Assembly: GCA_003864495.1 (NCBI GenBank)
Contig: ML133437.1
Coordinates: 1,860,001 to 1,924,000 of the forward strand
Source of the DNA: Nemopilema nomurai
Taxonomy: Eukaryota; Cnidaria; Scyphozoa; Rhizostomeae; Rhizostomatidae
DNA length: 64,000 bases
Direction of reading: 5' to 3'
Below are positions 33,301 through 46,200 of the stretch, in pieces. Under the pieces are notes generated by a model that saw only the letters and a list, made by a program, of their open reading frames with translations, was not told the DNA's origin and ran no database searches. Position 1 is the stretch's first letter, and each line of letters opens with the position of its first letter. The translations under genes were made by a program, and so were the position numbers.

Positions 33301-36300
33301 ACATAGTTCTGATGCACTTATTCAACTACTGGCAGTTTGAATATATCCTTTTGCGTCAATGATTGTTTTTTGTCATTTACTAAATTCATTTCTGTAGAGG
33401 CATTTTGATCTGTTTTTCCTAATCTTTAGTTAAGACATATGCCTTTGGGCCTGACACTTATGGTACTCAGATTCAGTTAAGAATCAAATGCCTTTCACTT
33501 CTATGACTCTGACACGCGTCTCTTGGTTCCATGATGTAGTTCTTGAACAATAATATTTTACCATGTGGTAAGAATCAGATGTCTTCTCCACGGTTTGCCG
33601 TCAATTCAGTAAGGCGCTTGTTCTATTGTGCATCTATTTGCTTACTAATCAGTAATTTCTCTCTACTTCCTTCTTCCTTAAGCCTTATGACTTACTTAAG
33701 ACTTATGTCAGTTCTATGTTTCATCTTTATACGACCTTCGAGTCAGCTGTCATGAATCCCTCTCATCAAAAGACGTTGCCTTGCCTCGTACCCATTAGAT
33801 TGCTTGGGATGATTATACATGATACCAAGTTGGAAAGAGGTTTAAAGTTCTAAATTTGTTGACCGTGGCCTTGAGATAGGACGAGACTTGCCAACGCTTT
33901 GGCAGCGAAGGGCGGCTTGGTTCATTCATATAAACAGTTTCTTTTGTCTCTTTGTTTACATAAAGTGTGCTGGGCGAATGATAATCCTTCGATCTGTGGT
34001 TTGAGGGAAGTTGCCTTGCGAGTCCAATTCATGAAAGATAAAGCTAAGAATAAGGTTAGATTTGTTTTGAATTTGCTGTCAAAGCAAGCGTCTTTGTCAA
34101 TACTCCAGTTAGGCCTGCTTGTTTGTGGAGAACAAAAGCCAAGAGAATCTTGATCGATGAAAGGCATTCTTTATTTGAAAATTTAATCGACTGAATTTAT
34201 TAACTTAAGTACAATTGCGTTTTAAACAAAGGGACGATCAAAGATTGAAAGCAAATTAAAACAAGTTTGACGGAAAGCGAAAACATGCGATCAATTATTG
34301 TTAAACGCCCTCAGATGTCCTTTGATGCTCTTTCTTCGGTGTTTTCTTCTTCGCGCAAAACAGAATCCTTGATCTTTCGATGCAGTCTCGTGCCTCCGCC
34401 TGCAAGCGATTTCACACTACATTGGCCTGTTTGTCGCTGGTAAGATTTCATTCTCCTTCTGGTAAGATTCGCTCATGGTTTCCTTCTCCTTCTTTGCGTA
34501 GTCTTCACCATCTTCGCCTACGAGTTTATACGGTTACTATTGCAATCACTCGGGTTTGTTAATGGTGCCCCTTCAGCCCTTAGGCAAGTTCCTCCCTTCA
34601 AGCGTTTCTTCTATTATGTTTACTCAAAGATTTGCTTGTCTCATCATAACTCATTTGGACTTGATCAACATTGAAATCCAATTCATAATACATCACGTTA
34701 GCATATTTGACTCAGGTTTTGTATAAACCATCAAGCTTCCCTTGGTCATAAGTGATGTTTCAAATAAGCTTCTTTCATCTACAAAAGCGCAAGTTATATT
34801 TAAATTGTCAGTAAGACTTTTCCAAGACAGGGTCCCTTACACCATGGGCTCTACTCACTCGCTGCCAGTTGTCTTATTATCCTTCATGTTATTGTCCATG
34901 GAGCACTGCTTCTTGGCCTTTGGTGTTCAATGACCCCAACTTGATGTCAAGTGTTTAGAAACACTCTTGTAGCTTAATTTTGAACTTGTTTCTTGTCATA
35001 TTGTAGCACTGTTTCTTTGGGCTATAAAAATCTTTGGGCTATAAATTTTTTCCTGCAGAAGATTTTGAGTTGTGAAACACCAATTGTATTCTGCCGCCTT
35101 TTGGTTGTATGCAAGCAAACCCTCTGGGAGACACCCCATTTCCAGATATTCTTGTCGTGTAAGCTACATGATGTAGCACATCCAGGCCAGTAGTTTGCTA
35201 TTCTCTGGTTATGACAATGCAATGGTTCTGACCAATGTGTGGTTGAGATGGAGAGTGATGGTTGCCTCATTTCTTGGGCCATTTCTATAATACGCCATTG
35301 CTTATGTTAAATTCTGACATCTTTATGGCAGACAGCCTGTTTTTGTAATTTTTTTCCATTTTCCATTGTTACCCCAATTTTTGCAATCGTTTCTGCTCTA
35401 CTTTTTGGAATCTGGTGACAGTTTTGGCACCAAGTTTCACAGCACTTTCACTGCCAGTGGCTGGTCATATTTTTATGTTATGATTCTAGTGAAGTATGTC
35501 TAAATTTCAGAAAGGGCGAAGTATTTAATGGAGGACTCTGGGTGTAGGAAGAGCTAAATATCCGGAATGTTCTTTTGCTTGCGTTGTTTTGGTTTATTTG
35601 AAAGCTCATAAGAAATTAAGAATAAGCACAAAGAATAAACATTGAGATAAGTTATTTTTTTAAAACACTTTTTTGAGTAAAGCAGCTAAGCTGATCATTG
35701 TTTTTGACCTAAGGCTATTCCCCATCAGAAATTGTCTCTTACCAGCATCTGATGCGTCAAATCTAGGCCCTAATTAGCTAGCACGTGTTTAGTTCTTTGG
35801 AATGATTCAAAACCTGTGGTGACCGCGAGTTTTTGTTGCTGAGAGTGCGGTGCCTTTGATGAATTGATGCATGCCCGTAGCTGCGAAGGAAGTGAATGTC
35901 GAACTGAGTTCTTTTGCAATCAGCTCATCTAATTTATCAGAGCGATTCAACTCATTTAATTTACCAAGATAATTCATGCTTGGAGTATATGATTACCGGA
36001 TATGATTGAATTGAATTCTTTATGACATAAGCCCATTAAGGGATTTGTTCCGTACAAGGAATAGAATATTTTGAGCAGATGTTCCGTGTTCTGTTTCATG
36101 GAATCGTGCGTAAAAAGGATTGGATTTCGTTATTCAACAGTAATTGTCGTTTTCTTTTCTGTCAAATAGGCAAATGGATTGATTGAAACGCTATTCCAAT
36201 GCGCCTCTGGCATTTTCAACTAGCTAAACCTGATTTTAGAGTTATCTCGACTGAATGCCGTCGAATACTGACTTCCCAATGCTTGGTTTGCTAGGCAATT

Positions 36301-38799
36301 TTATTATTTGTTTTTCGATACTAGTTTCTTATCTATTTATCAAACATTGCTAAGAGGTGACGCTTTTTAATAGCTAGTAACTGGTCTTAGTATTTCCCAA
36401 CCTGCAGGCAGTAGCTAGTTTGGGACGTTTGAATTTGTGCTTTGTGATAAGTTTGTTCAATGTAGACTTATTTATACCTTATTTCTTAATCAACAGACGA
36501 CTGCTTCAGTTCTGAAACCCATTTTCCAGTTGAAGACTTGATTGCCAATTTAGTTAGCGTTGGCTTTTTCTCACTGCCATCTTTATCACCATTTTCATGG
36601 AGTCTTCAACGCCAATCTCTCTTCCACGCCAGTCTCCCTTCCATGCCAGTCTACCTTCACGCAAGTCTCTCTTCCATTCTTGACCTGCATTTTTACTGTC
36701 TTAGCTGTCTAAACGATCTTGTTGCCCGGTTTTCTTTCTGGCTTCGACCACAAGCCCACCCGAAAGACGTCGGGCTTCAACTCTCGTTTCCGTCACCTTG
36801 CGCACTTTCTCCCGCCAGGTTCAAGTTCCTGTCCGATTAATTGCATCAAGTTGTCCCAAATAGCCTATTTTGCTACCACCAATCCGCTTTGTAATTCTCC
36901 ACCAATCATTTTGTAGCTGCTCTCGTTTTCTTGGAGAAATTTTGCTGTCTGCATTTCTCGCTGAAATCTTTAAGAACTTTACCAGTACAAAGAGAAAGAT
37001 TTTGCCTCGGAAAAGATATTTAGAAATCAATAATCAACAAAGGCAATGGCTTCGAGAAGATGTTTTCTGAAATCGGCTTCTTCAAAGAAAAGCCTATTCT
37101 GTTTTAATTTTTTTCATTTATCGAACGAAAGAGACAATGAACTAAGCTTTGAATAAAACAGAAAGGGTAAAATTTTGCATCCATACTAGTTGGTCATTGA
37201 AATTTTGGTGCCATGAAGATCTTGGTGATGTTTGGTGGATAACAATGAACATGCTTGATGTTTATGGTTCTTGATATTTTCCTCATCGAAATCAATAATG
37301 AAGCAGGCTGCTATCTTCCTTCATACCAGCTTGTTTGGAGTTTTTCGAAGCATCTGATGTGGCGCTTGGATACGCAGCCCTCGCTTGTTGCCTGCTACTA
37401 TTACTCGCTGTCTTGCTATTCAGAACACCACAAAGTGCCGTGTCATCAAATGTCTCGTTGCATTTCTATCGAAAACTACAAACGCAGAATTCTTTCCACT
37501 AACCGCCCCCGTTGTCTTCCATTTCTAATTCTGTAATTTGATTTTTCAATCAACGTATTTTGTTCGAGGACTGATAAACCGTGGTTTTTCCTGTCTATTT
37601 TGCAAAATGTTTGCAACCTGCAATCTTAACACGAGTTTGCTATCAAAGATGCAGCACATCAGCAAGCCGATACGATCGTCGGGTTTATCGTGCGAGAACA
37701 ATGGTGCTTTGTTTGTTTGGTTGCTTGTGTTTCTGCAGTGAAACATAGGACTTGCGCTAATCTGAGAATTGCAAATAAAATGACCCCGTAAGAGCTGATC
37801 CCTGACAGTCTCCAGCCGCGAACAAAGCTCCAGCCACGCTGCAATTGGATTCGAAGCCAGAAGGTATAATGCTCCATTTCGTGAGCAAACTCCGTGACCT
37901 TCCATGTCATCATGACATTCACAATTATCAATCTAATTACTACCTTCATCCTTTCCGTATTACCTAACTTCAAGCTTAGTTTTATTAGCCTGGAATCGAA
38001 TCGCTTACAACGTTATTCGTCCGTGTTTCATTGTTGCATTGCAAATTGAATGGTATTTAGGCGTTGTTGGGGACGATAGCCTTACTGCGCTGCAATCGTT
38101 TAGCTTCCATTTCCTCTCACGAACTTTTGCTCTCCGAGTTTGTTTTCAGTTTTGATGTTTGCTCAGTTCCAGTGGTGTCCAGCGCAAAAACCTGTTTTGA
38201 TTCGATTTCGATCCATTGAGTTACCTATTGCCAAACGCCAATGTAGCCGACAAAACGCCCATATCTTTGATAATATGGATGGTGCCTTACCTTTATAACT
38301 TTGATACTTCAGTGGGCTTCTGATCCAGCCATCTTCAACGGTAGTCAAGTCTCGCTAACACTGCTACTCTGATTGTCTTGAAGCTACTGATCTGTGTTAT
38401 TTGGCGATCGCCTTTCCTGAAGTAAGTGCATCATGAGAACTGCACTTCTTCATGTCTTCATTACCCCACGTGCGACCGTTAACTTTTCATTCTGTCAAGT
38501 GGTTGGAATTTTTCGATTCTTGTTGCGTGTTATTCATGGTGCTAGAAGATGAAATGTCAGGCACGTATAAATTGAAGAAGAGCTTCGGGATCTAAAATAG
38601 TACAGCAGAGTTTTAGGCATTAAAATGAGGTGCTTCGAAAGTCTTATTTTCCATTCGGGTTTGTTTATCGAAATATATGTGTTTTTAGTTGCTAGAGACG
38701 ATGATGGTAAGCGTTTGCCATTATGACGTAGCCCTTGTGTTAGCTGCCTGAAACCTTTTTAAGCTCATAGTTGTTTGCAATTGTCATTGCATTCATTGC
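30357..38799. other. Gene desert
   Basis: About 8.4 kb without a supportable exon. A 17-bp tandem duplication (CTTTGGGCTATAAA core) sits at 35014-35047. Other frames are short and lack splice sites in phase. Confidence 0.4.
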
Positions 38800-39041
38800 A
38801 CTGGCACAGGGATGTATTCAATGAATATCATTGTTTTTATATTTCATTTCATTTTTATATTTCATACTGACACAGGGATGTATTCAATGAATATCATTGT
38901 TTTTATATTTCATTTTTATATTTCATACTGACACAGGGATGTATTCAATGAATATCATTGTTTTTATATTTCATTTTTTTATATTTCATACTGACACAGG
39001 GATGTATTCAATGATTATCATTGTTTTTATATTTCATTTTC
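38800..39041. repeat. 61-66-bp tandem repeat, four units
   Basis: Units begin at 38800, 38866, 38927 and 38990 with the constant part CACAGGGATGTATTCAATGA. Spacing changes (66, 61, 63 bp) because an internal T-rich TATATTTCATT segment varies in length, consistent with slippage. Confidence 0.9.
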
Positions 39042-39065
39042 AGTCACAGACCATAGACGAATAAT

Positions 39066-39111
39066 AACTGATGATTATCCAGTAACAAAACTGATGATTG
39101 TCCAGTAACAA
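39066..39111. repeat. 23-bp direct repeat, two units
   Basis: Two adjacent 23-bp copies with core TGATGATTATCCAGTAACAA, differing by one base (TTATCC vs TTGTCC). Confidence 0.8.
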
Positions 39112-39570
39112 TTGTTTTCTGGCTAATAATCCTCTGTAAACAGGCTTGATGTTGCGAATTTGTTTATTTTTGTATTGTGAATCGAAGTTGATATCGTTAG
39201 AATGCCCAGGTGGCAGTGGATTACTATGTTTATAAACGTTCAGAGATAAATTAGTGATTCTAGGTTATGAAGGAAATGATGAATGAAAATGCTTATTTCT
39301 CTATAGCCTTAGTTTGATTTGATGTCTGAAGTCTCGATTTGAGGATGTTTGAATTTGTTTGAAAATTAACCGCAGATTTTACGAGGAAGTTGGGCAAGCC
39401 GAATCTCGACTCTTCGACATCGCAAGCTGCGTTTGCATCAACAGCAATTGTATGAAATTCATTGCAACAGAGTCTTGATTATTAATTTTGCACAGTACTA
39501 ATTCTTGTTTTCTTTCTTTTCAAGAGTTGCTGTCGATTTCATTTTGTAAAACCCGTATAACATCGCGAAG

Positions 39571-39578
39571 TGACGTCA
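39571..39578. promoter_or_regulatory. Full CRE palindrome upstream of the 570-aa gene
   Basis: TGACGTCA, the consensus CREB/ATF site, lies about 105 bp before the start codon at 39682, a position compatible with a proximal promoter. Confidence 0.4.
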
Positions 39579-39628
39579 TTCGTTACCAGCCTGTCAAGCA
39601 AACATCACCATCGTTGAGTTAATCAACA

Positions 39629-39679
39629 ATGTCAAGTTGGCCGCAGCCGAAGGAGGAAAATTCTGATGGTCGTTCCTAG
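39629..39679 (+). CDS. Upstream ORF, 16 codons
   Basis: ATG at 39629 opens a 16-residue frame (MSSWPQPKEENSDGRS) ending at TAG 39677-39679, two bases before the main ATG at 39682. The context AACAATGT is reasonable. If within the mRNA it would force leaky scanning or very short-range reinitiation and so damp translation of the main frame. Confidence 0.35.
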   Translation: MSSWPQPKEENSDGRS

Positions 39680-39681
39680 CG

Positions 39682-40221
39682 ATGTTTGCAACCAACGCCA
39701 ACATGCCGCACGTGACAAGTCCAGAGTTTAATTCGAGAATTATTTATCAGAACAGCCAACTCCAGACTTCGTCGGCTGGTGGGGGTTTTCACGACTCCGG
39801 CATGGGTTATTACAACTATCCTGATGTGCAGAGCTACCCCGGTGAATTTCAGCCGATTGGTATTGCGATGGCAGTTGGAGGCCCGCGTCCGAACACCATG
39901 GATGATCGGAGTACGAGCAATTACCCTAATCTGTCGACCTCGCGAAATCCCTTTCCTAATTCTGTGACTAACAGTCATGAATATTACTCGCTCGAAAACA
40001 TGGACAACAGGGAACCCTACGCCTGCCAACAGAGTGTTTCCCAGGGTCAGGCGAATTCGCGAAGGATCGATCGCTCGCCCCTAGATGCTTCAGCTGCACG
40101 CAAAGGCCGTTCCTGGACCGACGCCGTCTTCGCCTCGATGGACCGTGAGGCCGAGTCGATTCTTGAACTGGTCAACGAGGACGCGATGGAATTAGAAAGA
40201 ATCGCTGCAACCATCAAGCAG
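39682..40221 (+). CDS. Exon 1 of the 570-aa gene
   Basis: Coding from ATG (MFATNANMPHVTS) to CAG|GTAACG. The 180 codons include the helical segment DREAESILELVNEDAMELER near the end. A minus-strand frame over the same bases is a shadow. Confidence 0.75.
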
Positions 40222-43200
40222 GTAACGATTTATAATCTGTTAAGTCACCGCGATATCCATCACTTTCGACCAGCGTTAATCGATTTGGTTACTCTAATAA
40301 CCCGGAGAATCTCCACACATCAAGACAAAAACAAACATAAGCAATGTCTCCTTTAGTTTGTCAAAGCCCAACCTGTCGTCCTTTTCGTCAACAGAACGTC
40401 CAAAAATGATAGATTTTGTCCCTGGTCGCCATTTTGATCCTTTTTTGCTACAAGTTCGTTTTCTGTACGTGCGAAAAACTTTTCCGATCGGTTGATTTAT
40501 TGGTTATGATCATCACCGTGGTGTTTTCAACGCGATTGCCTATACCCAAAGAACCAGGGATTTTTATGTGATTATCATTGATTTGCTAGCCAACTAGATT
40601 CTGAAACTGAGATCAAAACACCCAATTTTTCTTTAATTTTTATCATCTCAAAATGTTCTTCCATTCCATCTCATATTTGTCAAAAGTTAAGACGACGACT
40701 CTTGATCTTATGAATGAAGTTCTTTTTATTATTTTAAGTATAATTTCTCTTTTGTAAGAAATATACCGAAGAATGTATTCTAAGCCTTTGTTATTCTCAT
40801 GAGTTCACTTTTATTTTTGTTTATGATTTTAACGTCTTCTCTCACTTGCTTTAACAAAATCTCATCTCATTTTGATATCATGGGAAGCTTGCTTTATGCC
40901 TGAAAACGTTCGATTTCAGCAATCACAAACCCTTAAGGAAATATCCCGTGGAAGCATGAATTAAGAAACCAATTCTTATTAAACGATGAGTTGCCATTCA
41001 GCTACGTCTGGCAATCTGTTGCTTCCATCGACAGACGTGCTTTTCTCATGCGTTTCCGTGTTGAAAATTTGAAGCAGCGACATTGCGATTTATTTCTTGT
41101 ATTGCAAGTGTGTAGAGGGTTGCTCTCCATTTCATTTTCAAGTTTTAGTGATGCAATCAACGCAGGATATTTTGACGTTTCGAGAGTGTGCTTAGGAGTT
41201 CATGAAAGTGCTGGTGTATTGAGAGTCTTTTGTTTTCAAATGTCACTGTTTCAATGATTTGCAGAATCAAGAGAAACATTATGCTGCCCAATCTTGAAGT
41301 TGGACGAGATAATAAGAAAATGTAACAAAATAAATGCAATGTCATCAAAATGTATCATTGATGAAGTGGCTTTTCTAGTCAATAAATCTCAATTAAAGCC
41401 TAAGATGAAAAAAGCTCTTTAATGAAAGTTTTCCCCCATCAAGCTGGAACCAGTTGCAAAACTACACTTGTTGCTATTCATTAATCTTGGGATGTTATTT
41501 ATGAGTATTCCATTCATGGTATTTTTAATTCCAGGTTTCCTTTGTTCCATCAGCTTCTCCAATTTTCTTCATTATTACTTGTTCTTTGCGTGTCTACTCT
41601 TCTTTAACCAAACACAATGCTAAACTTTTGCTTTTGATGTTTGACTTCAAAGGTATCTTTCATTCTTCCAAGCGTTTCCTTCTGCAATCTGTAATCTATA
41701 GCAAGTCCATATCTGTCTCAGTCTGATATTGATTGTCCCTAAAACAACATCATTATGTTGTTGATCTCTATTCTTATATTTGGTTTCAATCTAGACTGCT
41801 AAACTTCACTCTCTACGCTCACGCTATTGCGCTTAAATTCCAGACTCTCTTAATTTTTTCAAGCTGCTTCAAGGTTCATTCATGTTCATTTTACCACAGC
41901 CACGAGTCTCTTTTCCATTTTACATGTCCACTGTCTGTATGTCAGCAACGTGTATTGCGGGTGGGTGCCTTGGTTTGATGGAGGCTTTTCACGATCTAAA
42001 GTTCTAGGCCTTCATTTGCAGTAAGCAACTGCTTGTGGTCATTCGCCTAGTACGGTCATTAAGGTATGCCTAAGCGAGATTGATAATTGAAGATTTTTAC
42101 TGCTTCTGGTAGACCAAATTCATAAAAGCATTTGCCTTTACTAAGGAGTTTAGTAATTCAAGAACCAGAGCTCCCTTGACAAAAGCCACCTGGTTTTGGA
42201 GTCGCACTTTTTAAGGCCGTGGTCCTTGTTTTATCAAATTGGTAACAGTTTATCAGGTTGGTAACAGTTAAGAACCTGTCTGGAAGACAATTTGTTATTC
42301 AATAAAGCAATTTTTCAGAGCTGGACTGAGTAGTTTTAGTAAGAGACACGGATTCATTCTACTTGAGACAAGTGGGCCTAGCACAAACCTAACCAGTATT
42401 TTTGTCGGTATCCAAAACAAGCCTGTTGACCTGCATTTTCAAGCATCGTACACTGAGTTAGCAACCATTTCATTGTGAATTTTTGCAGCGTCGAATTAAC
42501 ACAGAGGTGAAGGATGGAAGAAATGTCATCTTTTGAAATTCCACCGATTTTGCATTATCACAGTAAAGCTAAAAAATTCTGTTTCAAGAATAACAATGTA
42601 GCGAACAAAGCCGTCGCTTTAAAATCAAACAATTTTCTTGCTACTAATTCTTTATTGCTCAGATGATTAACAGCCAGTGTCGAAATTCACTTTCTTTTGC
42701 AATTAATCACAAAAAACATTCACTAAATTGAAATATAGCTGCTCATCATTCCTTGCATGTGTTGAGTCGATGTTGAGAATAACATTCGCACTTCTTCAAT
42801 TGATTTGGCAATTCGAAGCGATTAATTCAAATTAACAAACAATGATGTTGATGATACAAGAGTCTAATTCCCAATTTTTTTACCTCAATGAGGAAAGATG
42901 AAAGGCTCCGTTTTATGTCATCTTAATTACGGCAGTTTTTCATTTGGGGATTATAATCTTTTTTCAAGTCAGATAACTTTAGCTGCAAGTAATATTATTT
43001 CGTTTACCGACGCTTTTACGAAGGTCATCGAGAAAGGACCTGTTCCTACTGTTGTAAAAGGTCGCTTGACCTCGGGAAAGACTGATGCTTCTCCGCGCCC
43101 TGCGGGATTCCCGAGTTTCTGAGCCACTGTCATTAAATATTCAAGTTCAAGCGAGTGCTGGAGAGCTGTTTTCAGGAAAACTTCGCTTGACCCAAATTTT

Positions 43201-46200
43201 AGAATAAAACTCTGCTTGGCTTGCGGGAATCCCGTATTTAAATTGTACCGCGTGACAGTAAGGTAGTACCGCGAGACGGAAAGGGAAATCTGCGAGATTG
43301 AGGGAGTACCGCGAGACAGTGAGCGACAGGTTGTTTTAGGTAGAAAGCCTTCAAGAGGCTCTTCTATGTTGTCATGGTCCTTATCATAAATGGTTCGTAT
43401 CTTACCTCTTTCACAATTATTTTTATCAGATTAATTAACTATATGGTAGCCGAACATCTGCACTTCATTTGCATTCAATTGTTCTTATAAACCTGCTGTT
43501 TTGGCAGTTCTTCGGGGCTTCAAAGGGTCATTATTTCAAATTTTCGTCTGAAGCTTAGCAAGGTGGTATGCCGGACCTACTATTGATAAAGCCGAAATTT
43601 AACAGTTATAATATCGTTCATTAAAGTACAGTTTACTTAAATTCTGTATAAATGTTATGCAAAAATGCACTTGAGGATTCCTTTAAAAACCTCTTGAACA
43701 CAATTTTAGTCGCTGTTATGCCATACCAATTGATTCTTAGATGACCATTTTGTCATTCTTTATCACTTTTGCCATCAAAGACGCTTTTTGTTCAGAAAAA
43801 TCATAAAATTGCTGGTAGAGAACAAAGACAACCGGGTTTTATTTAGTCGGCAGAGAAATTTGATGTTTTGATGTTCACAAGAAATTGGCCTACCAAAAAA
43901 TGAACTGAATGCTTAATCATAGGTGTTGTTTTTATTGGGGGTATTTCTCAGCGTTGGGTAGAAAATGATTCTGGAGACAGTGCATTGTTGCAAAGATTAT
44001 GAAGACAGTAAATTCAAGGATCAACAAAGGATTCTTCACTTTGAAGAATGATTTGAATTAAATCTACTTGTTGTTTTGACGTAGCAGCCTTTATGTTACA
44101 ACTCTTCAAGAAAGGACACTGTGAATTTTAAAATAATAGCTGTGGAGAGACACTTTGGCCAGCATACCACTTTCCAACAGTAGAGAGTTTTTGCTACTCA
44201 ATAGCAGAAGTTTTGAAGAAAAGGCTCTGTAAGATGTCAAGGGATTCTTCTGCTCAGTCGAACTGTAGGATAGACACATCTAAGCTTTGGGTATCTCCGG
44301 CTTCACGGGTCACGATGACCTCTTCGACTCTAAGTCGTAGGCAGCTGTTCTAGCGTGCGGCCTAAGTACACCCTTATCGTGGGATCTATCTAGCTTCCAT
44401 ATGCTGAGAGATAACCTGATGCATTCACTCACCAAACATTATCGCCACCAACCCCCTGAAAATCATTTTTGGGATTCGTATGCACCCCCTGATTAATTGC
44501 TGGTTTACAATAACGCCATCATAATTGCACCACCTTAGCCTTTCTTTTTTAGAGAAGAACAACAACTTCATATTATATTTTCAGTGTTTGATTCGTTTAT
44601 TATGCCTTCAGCCCTATGTTGTTATCGTTAAAGAATTATATGATTATCCTTTCATCGCTTTTTAATTATTTGTTATGCTTCAACGCAATAATTTGCGATT
44701 TTACTGATTTATGCCATCAAAAGATCATAATCTTGTTTTCTGATGTAGTTTTTGTTAGTCCTAATAGACTTTCAGCATATAATCAGTGGTTTAGTTGACT
44801 TTCGTAAATCATCTAAAAGTCTTGTGTTCGTATCGCAGGTTAAAAAAATAAATTCGCTCATTATCTAGATTTAGTCCCAATGTCAACTAGGCCAAGGTGC
44901 CATAGTTTACACTTGTGCGTTTATTATGTAGCCTAAATGAAAAATATTGCTAGGAAAATTGTAGCACAATCAATAAGGAATACTGAGGCAAAAATAAGAA
45001 TAAGTGAAAACAAAAAACTTTGGACAAGGAAGAATACATAGAAAAAATATTTCGAAATTGACCGAAGTAATTTGAGGATTTGAATCGTCTCTAAAACCTA
45101 TTAGTCAATGTAGTGTAGTAATCGTTTGATCTCTCTGCAAGAGAAACAAGTTTTCAAATTTTCCTGTCGTTAATGTTTGTTGTTAGCAACGAGGTGAAGG
45201 ATTTATGGCGACATATTCTGCTTTTGTTTTTCTGGTATCGAAAACTGCCTTGTTGCAAATAGTACTGGTGTATAAAAAATCAACAAAGATTCTGGCCATT
45301 CATTGGCGTACCCACCAGCCAATCAGGGAGAAGCGAAACCATCGAGATTTAAAGCCTTCAAATTGCTCTTATATGGTCGCCAAATGGGTTTGTGGTACAC
45401 CTATGCAGTTTTTTAGCAAGGATGAAAGAAAGCTTTTGTTTATTGTCAGAAACCTAGTTTGCCATTCCCCACTCTCTTTTTGCTGTATGGCTACGGCACA
45501 GCCTTCCACTTTCATCAGGTTCATTTGTAAACCAACATAATCATCCTTCTCGCATGTTCCATTGTGGATGTGTGGTTGTCTATGCAAAGATACGGCTTAT
45601 TTTCACTTTTAACACAGTGCCTTGTTTATGTAACCTTGTTATTTCCAAACAAGAATAGCTCCAAACCTTGGTTGCCTTGCTCAAGCTGACCTCTGCTCAA
45701 TAGAATAAAATTCTATGGAATGCGAAAATGGAAAACTTGATTGGGTGCCATTGTTTCCTATTTCCAATGTTTTTTAATCAACATTTACAAAGACATGATA
45801 ATTGTCCAGCTCTCAAATATGCTTTTTCTTGGTTTATTTTATTCAAATGTTCCGAATTATCTTTTTACAGTCAGTGTGATTTGTTACTCTCAATTCTAGG
45901 ATGTGATCTAATATTTTACTCGCACTAGTGTTAGATGTCCTGTTTTCGGCTCTTTTCGTTCTGTTGGATTCTGCAGTATCACCAGAAATGACATTGAACC
46001 GTTGTTAAATTTGTTCATCTCATGGAACTGTGTTCAACTGAATAAATGTCAGGTTCAGACAGACACCCAAGCTTCAGGGCTGTTTATGCTTGGGGTTAAG
46101 TGATAAGGTGTATAAAGAGGTGAAAACCAACCAGTTTCTATTCTTGTCTGTTGTCTCATTGTCTCAGCGTATTCGTTTTATTGACCAGCTACTTTTCCAA

